A stretch of 64,000 nucleotides of DNA from positions 1-64,000 of the forward strand of contig NZ_RZNH01000012.1 in NCBI RefSeq assembly GCF_013141825.1, read 5' to 3'. Position numbers and translations under genes: made by a program. Below the pieces are notes generated by a model that made no database searches, was not told the origin of the DNA, and saw only the letters and a list, made by a program, of their open reading frames with translations. Positions 28,336 through 37,478 of this stretch are shown here, piece after piece. The stretch's first letter is position 1. Each line of letters opens with the position of its first letter. The DNA comes from Marinifilum caeruleilacunae (lineage in GTDB: Bacteria > Bacteroidota > Bacteroidia > Bacteroidales > Marinifilaceae).

Positions 28336-28541
28336 TTCTTAGTAGGTTAAATTTTTCTTTTGCCAAGCTAAACTTACAATTACTCCATCGATAAATATGT
28401 AATAATGTATCATTTTAGATATTTATTAACATTTACCCGATGAAACTGTAGTCTGTTTCGACTTAATGTCGAAGTATAGACACTCAAAGCGCAGAAAGGT
28501 TTAATCCCTCTTTTGAATATTAACAATTTTTTAAGAAATCA

Positions 28542-28559
28542 GTTCGGATTTTTCCGAAC
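28542..28559 (-). terminator. Hairpin after the patatin gene
   Basis: Arms GTTCGG and CCGAAC flank a 6-nt loop, 14 nt past the patatin stop; the minus-strand RNA continues into a loose U-rich stretch. A second small hairpin (TTCGAC/GTCGAA) lies at 28457-28473. Confidence 0.55.
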
Positions 28560-28572
28560 GCCGGAAGAAATA

Positions 28573-29424
28573 TTAACGATCATTCCATTGTTTAATGGCT
28601 TCCAGACCTTGTTCTTTTCCCAAAAGATAATCTTTGTTCAGGATATCAATATCAGTCGTAAATCGCTTGGTAGCAAACGAATCGGCAGGACATACATCAA
28701 TCATCTCAACTCCATTGGGAGGATGATGAATTAAATGGATACTTTGATTGTAAATTTCTGGTCGATTTTGAATTGCTTTTGCCAAGCCTGGGTGTTTTCT
28801 GAATAAAAATCGCGACAGTTTATTTTCATTCCCATTTTTCATCCTGTAATCCGATTTACGAGAACGGATTACCATAATTTTGTTGGCACCTTTATCCAGT
28901 GCGCGTTGCACCGGAATTGGCGCAGAAACGCCACCATCGGCTACAATATCGTCATCTATTTTCAGAAAGTTTCTGTAGAACAATGGCACAGAGCAACTGG
29001 CCTTCATCACATCGCTTAAATTTTCAGGATTCGCTTTTATAAATTTAGAGTTCCCATCCTTATTTAATGTGATTCCAATTTCGAAATCCACATTCTTCGA
29101 AAAAAGTACATCGGTATTTATGGGCAATTCTCTTCCTGTAATCTCCCACGACCAATCCAAATCCATTAAATGACCACCTTTCAGGAATTTTTTCCAACTG
29201 ATATATTCTGGTCGCAAGGAGTAATCGGTAAAAACTTTATAGTTCCTCCCTTTCTGGTTTGCCAAATAGGCAGCTGCATTAATCGATCCGGCAGATACAC
29301 CAATTACCATATCAAAAGGAAGAAAAGCTTGTTCCATAAAAGCATCGAGTACACCAGCTGCAAAAATGCCACGCATGGCTCCTCCTTCAACTACCAATGC
29401 TGTTTTGCCTTCTCGCTTTTGCAT
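28573..29424 (-). CDS. Patatin-like phospholipase
   Basis: A 283-residue cytoplasmic-type lipase with a Ser-Asp dyad. The oxyanion glycine loop is in VVEGGAMRGIFAAGV, the nucleophile in GVSAGS near residue 43, and the catalytic Asp in VADGGVSAPIPV. It hydrolyses acyl chains of lipids or lysophospholipids. It begins 1 nt after the stop of an acyltransferase gene (plsC), so both lie in one operon and likely act on phospholipid turnover. Confidence 0.9.
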   Translation of the reverse strand: MQKREGKTALVVEGGAMRGIFAAGVLDAFMEQAFLPFDMVIGVSAGSINAAAYLANQKGRNYKVFTDYSLRPEYISWKKFLKGGHLMDLDWSWEITGRELPINTDVLFSKNVDFEIGITLNKDGNSKFIKANPENLSDVMKASCSVPLFYRNFLKIDDDIVADGGVSAPIPVQRALDKGANKIMVIRSRKSDYRMKNGNENKLSRFLFRKHPGLAKAIQNRPEIYNQSIHLIHHPPNGVEMIDVCPADSFATKRFTTDIDILNKDYLLGKEQGLEAIKQWNDR

Positions 29425-29425
29425 G

Positions 29426-30163
29426 TTACAACTGGTTTAATTTCTTACGAATTAGCTGTTCCGCTTCATTGGTAATTTCGATGGCCGATTTTCCTTCTGT
29501 TTCGATAGGATCAAGTATACTGTATTTCACTTTCTGCCCAATACATAAAGGAAACATTCCTCTTTTTTCGATTTTGTAATTCCCTTCAACAGCAAAAGGA
29601 ACAATTAAGGCATTTGGGGCAGCTTTCAGAAGGGTTTCGATTCCCCCCGATTTAAACTTTTTCATTTTACCGGTTTTACTTCTTGTTCCCTCCGGAAAAA
29701 TACAAGCTGCGTAATTATTTTTAGCAATCAGTTGTCCAAGTTTATAGATTTCAGGAATGGCCTGCGCCCTGTTTTTTCTATCGATTAAAGCGGCGCCACT
29801 GTGTCGTAAATTATAGGAAACACTGGGTATGTTTTTGGCCAGCTCTTTCTTCGAAATAAACTTTGGATGGTATTTGCGAAACAACCACACAATGGGCGGA
29901 ATATCGTAAGTTCCCTGGTGATTAGAAACAATAATTAAAGGTCGATCTTTTGGGAAATTAGCCTTTCCTTCGTAGGTAATTCGAACCGCAAGAATACCAA
30001 CCAAACGCATCAAAAGAAAATTCAGTACATCAACTGAATTTTTGTGTGCCCTGTATCCAAATACTTTTAGGCAAATGACCTGAATAGGGTGAAAAATTAC
30101 CAGTAAAAGAAAGAATAAAATGTAAAATAATGTGGTTAAGAAATATGATAAAATTTTGGTCAT
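29426..30163 (-). CDS. plsC: 1-acyl-sn-glycerol-3-phosphate acyltransferase
   Basis: A 245-residue membrane-bound acyltransferase that makes phosphatidic acid from lysophosphatidic acid. One or two N-terminal spans precede the NHX4D motif VSNHQGTYDIPP and the substrate motif FPEGTRSKTGKMK. The frame opens further to a GTG at 30190, but the ATG at 30163 directly before the membrane anchor is preferred. It is followed by the patatin gene with a 1-nt gap. Confidence 0.88.
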   Translation of the reverse strand: MTKILSYFLTTLFYILFFLLLVIFHPIQVICLKVFGYRAHKNSVDVLNFLLMRLVGILAVRITYEGKANFPKDRPLIIVSNHQGTYDIPPIVWLFRKYHPKFISKKELAKNIPSVSYNLRHSGAALIDRKNRAQAIPEIYKLGQLIAKNNYAACIFPEGTRSKTGKMKKFKSGGIETLLKAAPNALIVPFAVEGNYKIEKRGMFPLCIGQKVKYSILDPIETEGKSAIEITNEAEQLIRKKLNQL

Positions 30164-30278
30164 TGTTCTTTGTTGATTTAAATTCACCACAAAAGAACAA
30201 AAATTTCATTTATTGGTAAAGAATGAAGAAGATTTTCTAATTCAAGTATCGCATCAAATCGGAAAAATACAATCATAA

Positions 30279-30346
30279 AGACCACAGCAGGCATGAGTGA
30301 AACAAGGTCCTCCAATCTATGTTCCGTCAAATGCAAGCTGTGGTCT
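30279..30346. other. Long-loop hairpin between plsC and the SIMPL gene
   Basis: Ten-nt perfect arms (30279-30288 and 30337-30346) enclose 48 nt, with an inner GCAT/ATGC pair. On the plus strand a T-rich tail follows at once; on the minus strand a short TTTAT follows. It may be a two-way terminator for the SIMPL gene or a small RNA. Neither is proved. Confidence 0.5.
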
Positions 30347-30353
30347 GTTCTTT

Positions 30354-31049
30354 TTATAACAATTCGAAACGAAGTTGAACCGTATATTCCAACTTAATTT
30401 TCTGAAGGTCAAGATTAGGAGTTTTCATAGCTCCCATGCTGGCTGCTCCTCTTATTCTAATTGCTGAATTGGAATAATCATTTCGAAAATGCGAAGCATT
30501 CTCGTTAATATAAATGGCTTTACCTACCTCTTGTCCAATGGCCTCCGTTAATGCTACAGCTTTTTCCTTACCTGCTTTTATGGCATTAACTTTTACCTGT
30601 TTACGATATTTCTCGATCTCTGAATGATCCATTCGTACAATGCTCACATTTGAAATTTTGATCTTTTCCAACTCAACAAATACCTTTGCCAAGGTATTTG
30701 AATCGTGAAGCAGGAGTTCAAATATCTTCGATTTTAAAATATTGGATCTTTTGAGAAAGTGAAACTTGATATTACTGGCAAAATCGGATACCGAAAGCTG
30801 TTTTTCCAAATCGACACCAGCTTTTTCGAGAGCTTTAAACATTTTTTGTTCCAGCTGTTCGATACTCTCTTTATTCTTGGTGTCTTTCTCATCCAGTACG
30901 ATATTCAGGTAAATTTCGTCAGGGGCAATTTCCATTTCAGCAACTCCTTTTACTTCGATGTAGTTTTGATCGATAAAATTCTTCTGGTTTTGCGCATTTG
31001 CATATAATGCAATCAATAAGGCAAATAGAATTACTATACTTTTTTTCAT
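30354..31049 (-). CDS. SIMPL-domain (DUF541) periplasmic protein
   Basis: A 231-residue exported protein with a signal peptide cleaved after NANAQ. The SIMPL pattern is clear: IEVKGVAEMEIAPDEIYLN at the start, a long helix, and KVNAIKAGKEKAVALTEAIGQE followed by barrel-like strands. Family members bind to the cell envelope, some to kinases or outer-membrane proteins; no enzyme activity is known. It stands alone between the hairpin at 30279 and a terminator at 31133. Confidence 0.85.
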   Translation of the reverse strand: MKKSIVILFALLIALYANAQNQKNFIDQNYIEVKGVAEMEIAPDEIYLNIVLDEKDTKNKESIEQLEQKMFKALEKAGVDLEKQLSVSDFASNIKFHFLKRSNILKSKIFELLLHDSNTLAKVFVELEKIKISNVSIVRMDHSEIEKYRKQVKVNAIKAGKEKAVALTEAIGQEVGKAIYINENASHFRNDYSNSAIRIRGAASMGAMKTPNLDLQKIKLEYTVQLRFELL

Positions 31050-31132
31050 GTGTTATATTTTATTAAATATTTGAATTTTCAATAGTCCTTACATAACATA
31101 TATTGTGCCATAAACACCTACTTTCCCCGCAT

Positions 31133-31168
31133 AAAAAAACGAGATTGAAAGTTATCAATCCCGTTTTT
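31133..31168 (-). terminator. Intrinsic terminator after the 31188 gene
   Basis: The arms AAAAACGAGATTGA and TCAATCCCGTTTTT, in minus-strand RNA, pair throughout with one G-U. An A-run on the left gives a U-run in that RNA. It lies 20 nt past the stop codon. Confidence 0.85.
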
Positions 31169-31187
31169 CTTTATTCAAACTGATGTG

Positions 31188-31757
31188 CTAATTGGTCACA
31201 AAATCCAAATTGAGTTTATGTTTGATATGACTTATAATATCTCGATGATCACGTGTACCGTAATTTTCATCTCTCCTTTTTGAATTTCGTATTTTGATAT
31301 CCCTTATTTTTTCACCGGTAGCATTGTCGATTAATTGTCCATGGAAATGTTTCATCCTGAAGTAACGAACTCCTGGGTCTTTGATATAATATTTCATTTT
31401 GAGTATGTAAACACTCTTATACTCCTTCATCTCTACTTTTAAATCCAGAGTATCCAACATGCTTATTTTCTCGGATATGTCTGCTTTACCTTTCTCATTT
31501 TCCTTCTCTTCATCTTCCTTCTTCACCACATCAACAACATCTGGTTTAGCAACTACATTGAAATACTGGGTTTTCAGTGTGAACATCAATTTTGGAATAA
31601 ACTCCGACCTGTCGTAATTGGGATATTCCAATATTAATAAAGTGGATTCTTTTTTTCTCAGCTTGGTATCCTGTGCAAATGCAAAGCTTGCAGGAATACT
31701 TATTGCAAGTAGCAACAAAACCAAAACTCGTGTCGTTTTTCTTAAAGGTTTTTTCAT
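31188..31757 (-). CDS. Exported protein of unknown function
   Basis: A 189-residue protein with a signal peptide ending FAFAQ. The mature part is rich in Lys and Glu. A pattern of KSVYILKMKYYIKDPGVR and LKVEMKEYKSVYILK strands suggests a small beta domain. I do not recognise a family. It stands alone with its own terminator and a 83-nt gap to the BNR lipoprotein. Confidence 0.7.
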   Translation of the reverse strand: MKKPLRKTTRVLVLLLLAISIPASFAFAQDTKLRKKESTLLILEYPNYDRSEFIPKLMFTLKTQYFNVVAKPDVVDVVKKEDEEKENEKGKADISEKISMLDTLDLKVEMKEYKSVYILKMKYYIKDPGVRYFRMKHFHGQLIDNATGEKIRDIKIRNSKRRDENYGTRDHRDIISHIKHKLNLDFVTN

Positions 31758-31840
31758 AAGTTTGTGATTTAAGTTAATGCGAATTATTGATCATGCTGCA
31801 ATGCAACATGATGGATGAAGGAATCTTTACGATATCAGTA

Positions 31841-32920
31841 TCAATCAATACCCTTCTCTTTTTGCAATTCATATAGTTTTTGCTCTACAAGTAAGAAATA
31901 TCTGCTATCATTCATTTTAAAGCAATCGACATAATTAACTATAAGGTTGGTAAACTCTTGACTTTCTTCCCAACTATGTCCACCATCGGTAGTAAATGCA
32001 ATAACATCCTGATCTAATGGATAATCTGCAACTGGGCATGAAGCTTTATTCAGCAAAACAAGACCGGTGTCTTTATTGGTAAAATCGAGCAATCTTTTAT
32101 AGTTGGCTTCAAGACTTGTCCAATTCAAACCTCCATCAGCTGATTGATAAGTTTTATTTCCATGAGACACAATAATATGATCATGGTCTATGATTTCAAC
32201 ATCCAAAAAATCCGATAAATCAGTTTCGATTACCTTCAATAAATCCCCGTCTAAATCGGTCACAATCAGTTTTCCATGTTTTCCTGATACGTAAATCTTA
32301 TCCTCAAGAATCTTAAAACTAAATGTTGAATAAGTAGCGCCAAAATCATACGATTCATTGATAATATTCCAGGTATTTCCCTCATCAGTAGATTTAATCA
32401 ACACAGAATGAGCATCTGAAATTCTTGATATCGCATACAAATTGTTTTCATGATCCTTTTGAATGCGATGCAGCATACCATTAATGTTCTCATAATGAAT
32501 CTCAGTCCAGTTTAAGCCTCCATCTATGGTTTTAAGTAATTTTCCTTTATCGTTAGTAGACACGAAGCCAATTTCCTTGTTAAGAAAAAACATATTTTCC
32601 GGAGACCTTCTAAGTTGTAGGTTTAGATCTGACCAGGTTTTTCCACCATCTTCGGATTTAAAGACATCGGCATGGCCTCCATAGTTATTGGATCCCAAAA
32701 TATAAGCTACATCTTCATTTAGAAATTGAATTTCCTTAAGCGAGCCATTCATTTCAATGGAGCTTTTTTCTTCAATGGTAAAACCTTGTGGTGCGGTCAT
32801 TTCAGTTTTGTACTGGCAGTTTTCATCATGCAGATGTTCCTCTGGAGCAGGTTCTATCTCATCGTTCTGACAAGAAAAAAACAGGGGTGCTCCAAGCAAT
32901 AGCATTAGTGCTTTCTTCAT
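31841..32920 (-). CDS. Exported lipoprotein with BNR / Asp-box repeats
   Basis: A 359-residue lipoprotein: the signal peptide ends in the lipobox FFSCQ. The mature protein has at least five Asp-box repeats of the SxDxGxTW type (SEDGGKTW, TIDGGLNW, STDEGNTW, SADGGLNW, TTDGGHSW), so it folds as a beta-propeller like Ycf48/sialidase-type propellers. No sialidase active-site residues are evident. It may bind carbohydrate or protein at the cell surface. An acidic His-rich stretch after the lipobox (EEHLHDENC) might bind metal. The frame extends upstream to 33010, but the ATG at 32920 gives the signal peptide. Confidence 0.82.
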   Translation of the reverse strand: MKKALMLLLGAPLFFSCQNDEIEPAPEEHLHDENCQYKTEMTAPQGFTIEEKSSIEMNGSLKEIQFLNEDVAYILGSNNYGGHADVFKSEDGGKTWSDLNLQLRRSPENMFFLNKEIGFVSTNDKGKLLKTIDGGLNWTEIHYENINGMLHRIQKDHENNLYAISRISDAHSVLIKSTDEGNTWNIINESYDFGATYSTFSFKILEDKIYVSGKHGKLIVTDLDGDLLKVIETDLSDFLDVEIIDHDHIIVSHGNKTYQSADGGLNWTSLEANYKRLLDFTNKDTGLVLLNKASCPVADYPLDQDVIAFTTDGGHSWEESQEFTNLIVNYVDCFKMNDSRYFLLVEQKLYELQKEKGID

Positions 32921-33307
32921 TTTGTTTTTATTATTTAGGTATATAAATAGGTTCTTCTTTTGTACATGTTTAATGGAATTGGCCTTATTCTGTATACATA
33001 CATAATCCAATTACGAAGAAAACTACAAGTGCTTTTCACCCCACACTTCCCAAATCAGCAAAACAAACAACAATCGATCACACAAGCACCTAATTGCCTC
33101 ATATCGTTACACTTTAACAAGATCTCATAGTTATATTCATCATTTTAAAAGTCTCGTATCAACATCATAATTTATAAATATGATATATTCAATTTAACAA
33201 CATAAATCATGCCATAATCCACACAATATCAGACCACCAAGTCCTTTATTGTTTTTTTTCGTATCTTATGAATACAGTTATACATTCATCCACCAATAAC
33301 ACACGAT
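32921..33307. other. Divergent AT-rich intergenic region
   Basis: A 387-nt stretch between the lipoprotein and the repeat protein. Apart from a TTTATTGTTTTTTTTCGTA element before the repeat protein, I see no clear gene, terminator or structured RNA. Promoters for both directions presumably lie here. Confidence 0.35.
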
Positions 33308-34897
33308 ATGAAAAAGACGATATTCTGCCTCCTATGTATCTTTTTTGTAAGTCAGACTCATGCACAAAAGCAAAATGTATCCATTGAGCTTGTGAATGGT
33401 ATTAGTATTCCCAATAGCGATTTTAAAGATTTTGTTGAAGATGGTTTCAACAACGAGTTATCGATTAGTAAACATTTTTGTGATAAACTATCGATTGGGA
33501 TGGGTGTAAAGCATTCCTCATTTAATGTGAGACAAGAGTTTGGACAAACACAAGGAAGCAGAAAACAATATAGAAGCCTGGGCTTTGATGTAGGGCCACA
33601 GTTTGGTTTGGGAACGGATAAACTCTCTGTAAAGCTATATGGAAGAACAGGCATCATGGTAAACAGCACGCCAGAGCTACACCAGGTTCATCCAAATTCC
33701 GATATCACAACGGACCAGTTAAAACAACAGAGCTTAACTGCACTAAGTGCAAGATTTGGTGCCAAAATAAATACGGAATTATGCAAGGGACTTGAACTTT
33801 TTATCAGCGGTGAATACCTCACTGCTTTACAAGGCGATCTTACTTACCAATCGAAAGACATATCGAAAGCCATTGGTGCCGATGGTAGGATTGATCTGGA
33901 TTTGGCAAGCGAAATCCCCACAACCAATACCAAGTTTAAATTTTCGAGTATGAATGTAAACTTTGGGATCAGCATTGTTATGGGAAAAATGGGCAACCAT
34001 CCTAACAGGAGAAGTTCAAATCCTTTATACCAAGGCAATCAGAACAAAGGCGAAAACCCAATGTACCAGGAAAAAGGAAACAAGAATAACAATCCTTTGT
34101 ACCAGGAAACAGGGAATACAGGAAGCAATCCAATGTACGAACAAGGGATAAGTGGAGGTAGTGGTCATGTAGGACAAAGTTCTGGCACCAGGGCACAAGA
34201 CTATAATTCGAGCAGAAGCAATACAACTAGCGCAATTGAATTGGAAGAAAACAAGGATGATTTTGATAAGAACAACCTGAAAGCCCAGGATTACAACTCT
34301 AGCCGCAGCAATAATTCAAGTGGAACTACCAACAATCCTAATACGGGAAATACAAAAAGCGTTCAGGCGCAAGATTACAATTCGAGCAGAAGCAATACAA
34401 CTAGCGCAATTGAATTGGAAGAAAACAAGGATGATTTTGATAAGAACAACCTGAAAGCCCAGGATTACAACTCTAGCCGCAGCAATAATTCAAGTGGAAT
34501 TACCAACAATCCTGAAACTGGAAATACTAAAAGTGTTCAAGCGCAGGATTACAATTCAAGTAGAAGCAATACAACCAGTGCAATTGAATTGGAAGAAAAC
34601 AAGGAAGATCTCGATAAGAACAACCTGAAAGCGCAGGATTACAACTCTAGCCGCAGCAATAATTCAAGTGGAATTACCAATAATCCTGATACAGGAAATA
34701 CAAATGGCGTTCAAGCGCAGGATTACAATTCCAGTAGAAGCAACACCACTGCTGCAATTGATACCAGTGATGCTATCAGGGAGTCGATGTTGGCATCGGA
34801 GAAAAGAAAAATCAAGCGAAAGCTGAGAAAAGAAGAGAGAAAGAGACTGAAAGAAGAGAAGCGAAGGCGAAAACTTCAGGCAAATGAAATTTATTAA
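33308..34897 (+). CDS. Outer-membrane barrel protein with tandem AQDYNSSRSN repeats
   Basis: A 529-residue protein of three parts. A signal peptide ends THAQ. Residues 24 to about 230 look like a small outer-membrane barrel, with alternating strands ending MNVNFGISIVMGK. Then a linker (about 235-280) carries four NP[L/M]Y[Q/E] elements. From residue 296 a 58-residue unit repeats three times and starts again, each unit holding two AQDYNSSRSN elements (seven in all). The last 30 residues are almost all Lys, Arg and Glu. The repeats are rich in Asn and Ser and probably disordered or surface-exposed. I know no named family for the whole protein; a role in adhesion or surface assembly is a guess. 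Confidence 0.8.
   Translation: MKKTIFCLLCIFFVSQTHAQKQNVSIELVNGISIPNSDFKDFVEDGFNNELSISKHFCDKLSIGMGVKHSSFNVRQEFGQTQGSRKQYRSLGFDVGPQFGLGTDKLSVKLYGRTGIMVNSTPELHQVHPNSDITTDQLKQQSLTALSARFGAKINTELCKGLELFISGEYLTALQGDLTYQSKDISKAIGADGRIDLDLASEIPTTNTKFKFSSMNVNFGISIVMGKMGNHPNRRSSNPLYQGNQNKGENPMYQEKGNKNNNPLYQETGNTGSNPMYEQGISGGSGHVGQSSGTRAQDYNSSRSNTTSAIELEENKDDFDKNNLKAQDYNSSRSNNSSGTTNNPNTGNTKSVQAQDYNSSRSNTTSAIELEENKDDFDKNNLKAQDYNSSRSNNSSGITNNPETGNTKSVQAQDYNSSRSNTTSAIELEENKEDLDKNNLKAQDYNSSRSNNSSGITNNPDTGNTNGVQAQDYNSSRSNTTAAIDTSDAIRESMLASEKRKIKRKLRKEERKRLKEEKRRRKLQANEIY
34193..34757 (+). repeat. Tandem 174-bp coding repeat
   Basis: Unit starts are at 34193, 34367 and 34541, and a partial fourth begins at 34715, an exact 174-bp period. 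The first two units are nearly identical in DNA, including silent positions; the third is more diverged. This fits recent duplication inside the gene. Confidence 0.95.
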
Positions 34898-34942
34898 TCT
34901 TTGTTAAAACCATTACCTTCGGGATAAATTAAAGCAAAGAAC

Positions 34943-35332
34943 ATGAATCGAATAGCAAATGTCACAGTTTTGGTAAAGGATTATGATGAAGCCATTAATT
35001 TCTACACCAAAAAGTTAAATTTCAATCTTGTGGCCGACCAGGAAATTGGTGAAGATATGCGGTGGGTTCTTGTATCGCCTGGCGGAGAAAATGATGCTTC
35101 CCTCTTACTTGAAAAAGCACAAACAGAAGATCAAAAAGCACGAATTGGCAATCAGACCGGTGGTAGCGTTTTTATGATACTCCATACCGATAATTTCGAA
35201 TTAGATTATCAAAATTTAATAAATAATGGCGTAAAAATTACGCGCGATCGTTCGGATGAAGTTTATGGAACAGTTTGTGTATTTTCGGACCTCTACGGTA
35301 ATTTATGGGATTTGATTGAAGCAAAAAATTAA
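34943..35332 (+). CDS. VOC-family (glyoxalase/bleomycin-resistance-like) protein
   Basis: A 129-residue protein with two VOC beta-alpha-beta-beta-beta modules. Module 1 has ANVTVLVKDYDEAINFYTKKL; module 2 has VFSDLYGNLWDLIE, the usual closing. A metal centre seems possible but the ligands cannot be fixed. VOC members include lyases, dioxygenases and antibiotic-binding proteins, so no reaction is named. It overlaps the converging jelly-roll gene in their stop codons. Confidence 0.8.
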   Translation: MNRIANVTVLVKDYDEAINFYTKKLNFNLVADQEIGEDMRWVLVSPGGENDASLLLEKAQTEDQKARIGNQTGGSVFMILHTDNFELDYQNLINNGVKITRDRSDEVYGTVCVFSDLYGNLWDLIEAKN

Positions 35333-36360
35333 TATCTGTTCCTGCGACTTTTCCAGTGCTTGATGTAATGATCTTGTGATATCAGGCCAACCGAACCTGT
35401 ATAAATACCTCCACCTTGTGTGGCATCGTAAACGCGCACAAGTATGGTATTTTTTCCCTCGCTTTTTAGGAGGTTAATCGGCAAGTAATAATTTCTGATT
35501 TGTTGCCAGGAACTGGATCTTTCTTTCACAGTTTTAGGATTAAATTCTCCTGATTGCCCTACCAATACACCATTTAGGTATACCTGGTCGATATCGTCAA
35601 TTTTACCCAGAATCAAAACCATTCTTTCTCTTACAAACTCCTCTTCCAGCTCAAACTCTAATGCGTAACAAGCATAGCCATCATAATCTTTGTAGCCCTG
35701 GTTTTCCCAATTTCCAGGCACAACAATATCATCCCAATTGTCAATATTATTTAGATTTTCATGTGCATATGCCCCTAACTTAAATTTCCATGTTCCACTC
35801 AAATCTATATCTACAGGAATGGCTTCACGATCAACCAAAAGAGATACATCGCCATGAATAATTCCACCTTCTCCAACATCATCGTATACACGAACTGCAA
35901 TGGTATTGGTTTCTTTTATTAATTCTGCCGGAACATTGTATCGGCGATAAGATTTGTAAGCTGTTGCATATTTTGGCGGAAAATTTCCTGTTTTCCCAAT
36001 TCTTTTTCCATTAAAAAACACTTCATCTACATCATCGATATTTCCCAATTGCAGGTACAAAGCCTGATTTTCGGGAAGCTGTCTCTTATCGAAAGTTTTA
36101 CGATACCATGCATAACCATTGTAACCATGAAAACCCTGGTTTTCCCATGCCGATGGAACATCAACCCATTCCCAGTTGGAATCATCATATTCAGGATCGG
36201 CCCACTCTTCACGATCGCCAATTGAAAATTTCCATCGTTCGTTTAGGTCCATCACCTTTTTAAAATCCTGTGCTGAACCTGCAGAAATACTTGCAATGAA
36301 AAGAATTGCAATTAAAAATAGCTTTCCGATAGGATTTGATATGTACGATTTATTCATCAT
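35329..36360 (-). CDS. Secreted protein with two GH2-type jelly-roll domains
   Basis: A 343-residue exported protein with a signal peptide ending SAGSAQ. The mature part is two copies of a beta-galactosidase-type sugar-binding domain (GH2 N-domain-like): the first starts LNERWKFSIGD and has WENQGFHGYNGYAWYRKTF and NIDDVDEVFFNG; the second starts DLSGTWKFKLG with WENQGYKDYDGYACY and IDDIDQVYLNG. No catalytic GH2 barrel is present, so the enzyme is absent and a carbohydrate-binding or structural role is likely. It follows a paralogue at 36379 by 18 nt. Confidence 0.82.
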   Translation of the reverse strand: MMNKSYISNPIGKLFLIAILFIASISAGSAQDFKKVMDLNERWKFSIGDREEWADPEYDDSNWEWVDVPSAWENQGFHGYNGYAWYRKTFDKRQLPENQALYLQLGNIDDVDEVFFNGKRIGKTGNFPPKYATAYKSYRRYNVPAELIKETNTIAVRVYDDVGEGGIIHGDVSLLVDREAIPVDIDLSGTWKFKLGAYAHENLNNIDNWDDIVVPGNWENQGYKDYDGYACYALEFELEEEFVRERMVLILGKIDDIDQVYLNGVLVGQSGEFNPKTVKERSSSWQQIRNYYLPINLLKSEGKNTILVRVYDATQGGGIYTGSVGLISQDHYIKHWKSRRNRY

Positions 36361-36378
36361 TCTAAACGTGTGTTTTTC

Positions 36379-37461
36379 TTAATCGAACCAGTAATCTAAT
36401 AGTTTTTGGAAAGAACTTCTGGTGTCTTTCAATGATTTGATGATAATTGGTTTTGCTGTATCCATGTCAACAATTCCAATTGGTCCATCATAGATTCCTC
36501 CTGGTCCGGTGTGATCTCTCACAATAATTTCAATAACATTTTCACCACCTTTATTCAGTAAGTGATCTGGAATTGTATATGCCCTTAAAATAAAATTATC
36601 AGATGCATACGAATATTTTCTGTTTTTCCTCCTCAAGTCTCTTACTGTTCCAATCTTCTCACCATTCAAATATACCTCATCAACATCGTCGATATAACCA
36701 GCAAACAGAATTTGATTTCTTGTACTTAAATGATCAGGATACACAAATCGTTTGGAATAAATGGCTCTTCCGTCTAACTGATTGTAGCCACGGGCTTCCC
36801 AAAATCCGGGCACGAAAATTTTTCCTTCACGATAGCTTACTACATTTCGGTTATTTTCGTCAACACTTCTGCTGGTTTCAAAATCCCAATGTCCGGTAAG
36901 GTCTACATTCATTTTAAACTGATCGGCATCAAATGAAATGTTAATATCACCTCCAACAATACCTCCATCATGGTAGTCGTCGAAGACCCGAATGGCAATC
37001 ACATTTTCAGCTTTATGATTCAGCACCTCTCGTGGCACCGGATACATTCTTGGTATGTTATAGGCTGTTTGAGCTATTGGTCCCATATGTCCTGATGCAC
37101 CAACTAATTTCCCATTTACATACACTTCATCGGCATCATCGATGTATCCAAGGTTCAAGTAGACATATTTTGCTGCCTTCGGAATTGTAATGGTAAAATT
37201 TTTTCGATACCAGGCATACCCATTGTAATTGCTATATCCGCTAGACTCCCACGATTGTGGTACAAATAGCTTATCCCACTCGGTATCGTTATAATCGGGA
37301 GATGCCCAGGCTGGGTCATCCCCGATTGTAAACTTCCAGTATCCTTTTAAATTCACCAGGGATCTAAGGTCTTTTGCAAATGCATTACCAAGCGGTGTTA
37401 GCAGTAAGAATGCAATAAGAGATATCCTTAACAAAACCAATATATTATTTCTATAATTCAC
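36379..37461 (-). CDS. Secreted paralogue with two GH2-type jelly-roll domains
   Basis: A 360-residue exported protein, clearly a paralogue of the neighbour at 35329. The signal peptide ends GNAFAK. Domain 1 starts VNLKGYWKFTIGDDPAW with SWESSGYSNYNGYAWYRK and YIDDADEVYVNG; domain 2 has VDLTGHWDF with FWEARGYNQLDGRAIYSK and YIDDVDEVYLNG. As in the neighbour, there is no catalytic domain. The order (37479 gene, this gene, 35329 gene, gaps of 17 and 18 nt) suggests one operon. Confidence 0.82.
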   Translation of the reverse strand: MNYRNNILVLLRISLIAFLLLTPLGNAFAKDLRSLVNLKGYWKFTIGDDPAWASPDYNDTEWDKLFVPQSWESSGYSNYNGYAWYRKNFTITIPKAAKYVYLNLGYIDDADEVYVNGKLVGASGHMGPIAQTAYNIPRMYPVPREVLNHKAENVIAIRVFDDYHDGGIVGGDINISFDADQFKMNVDLTGHWDFETSRSVDENNRNVVSYREGKIFVPGFWEARGYNQLDGRAIYSKRFVYPDHLSTRNQILFAGYIDDVDEVYLNGEKIGTVRDLRRKNRKYSYASDNFILRAYTIPDHLLNKGGENVIEIIVRDHTGPGGIYDGPIGIVDMDTAKPIIIKSLKDTRSSFQKLLDYWFD

Positions 37462-37478
37462 CTTAAAACTTCTTTAAT

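Noticed and set aside
30297-30399. Short plus-strand ORF starting within the hairpin loop
   Set aside because: It reads through the hairpin arm into antisense of the SIMPL gene, shows no protein-like composition and has no start signal.
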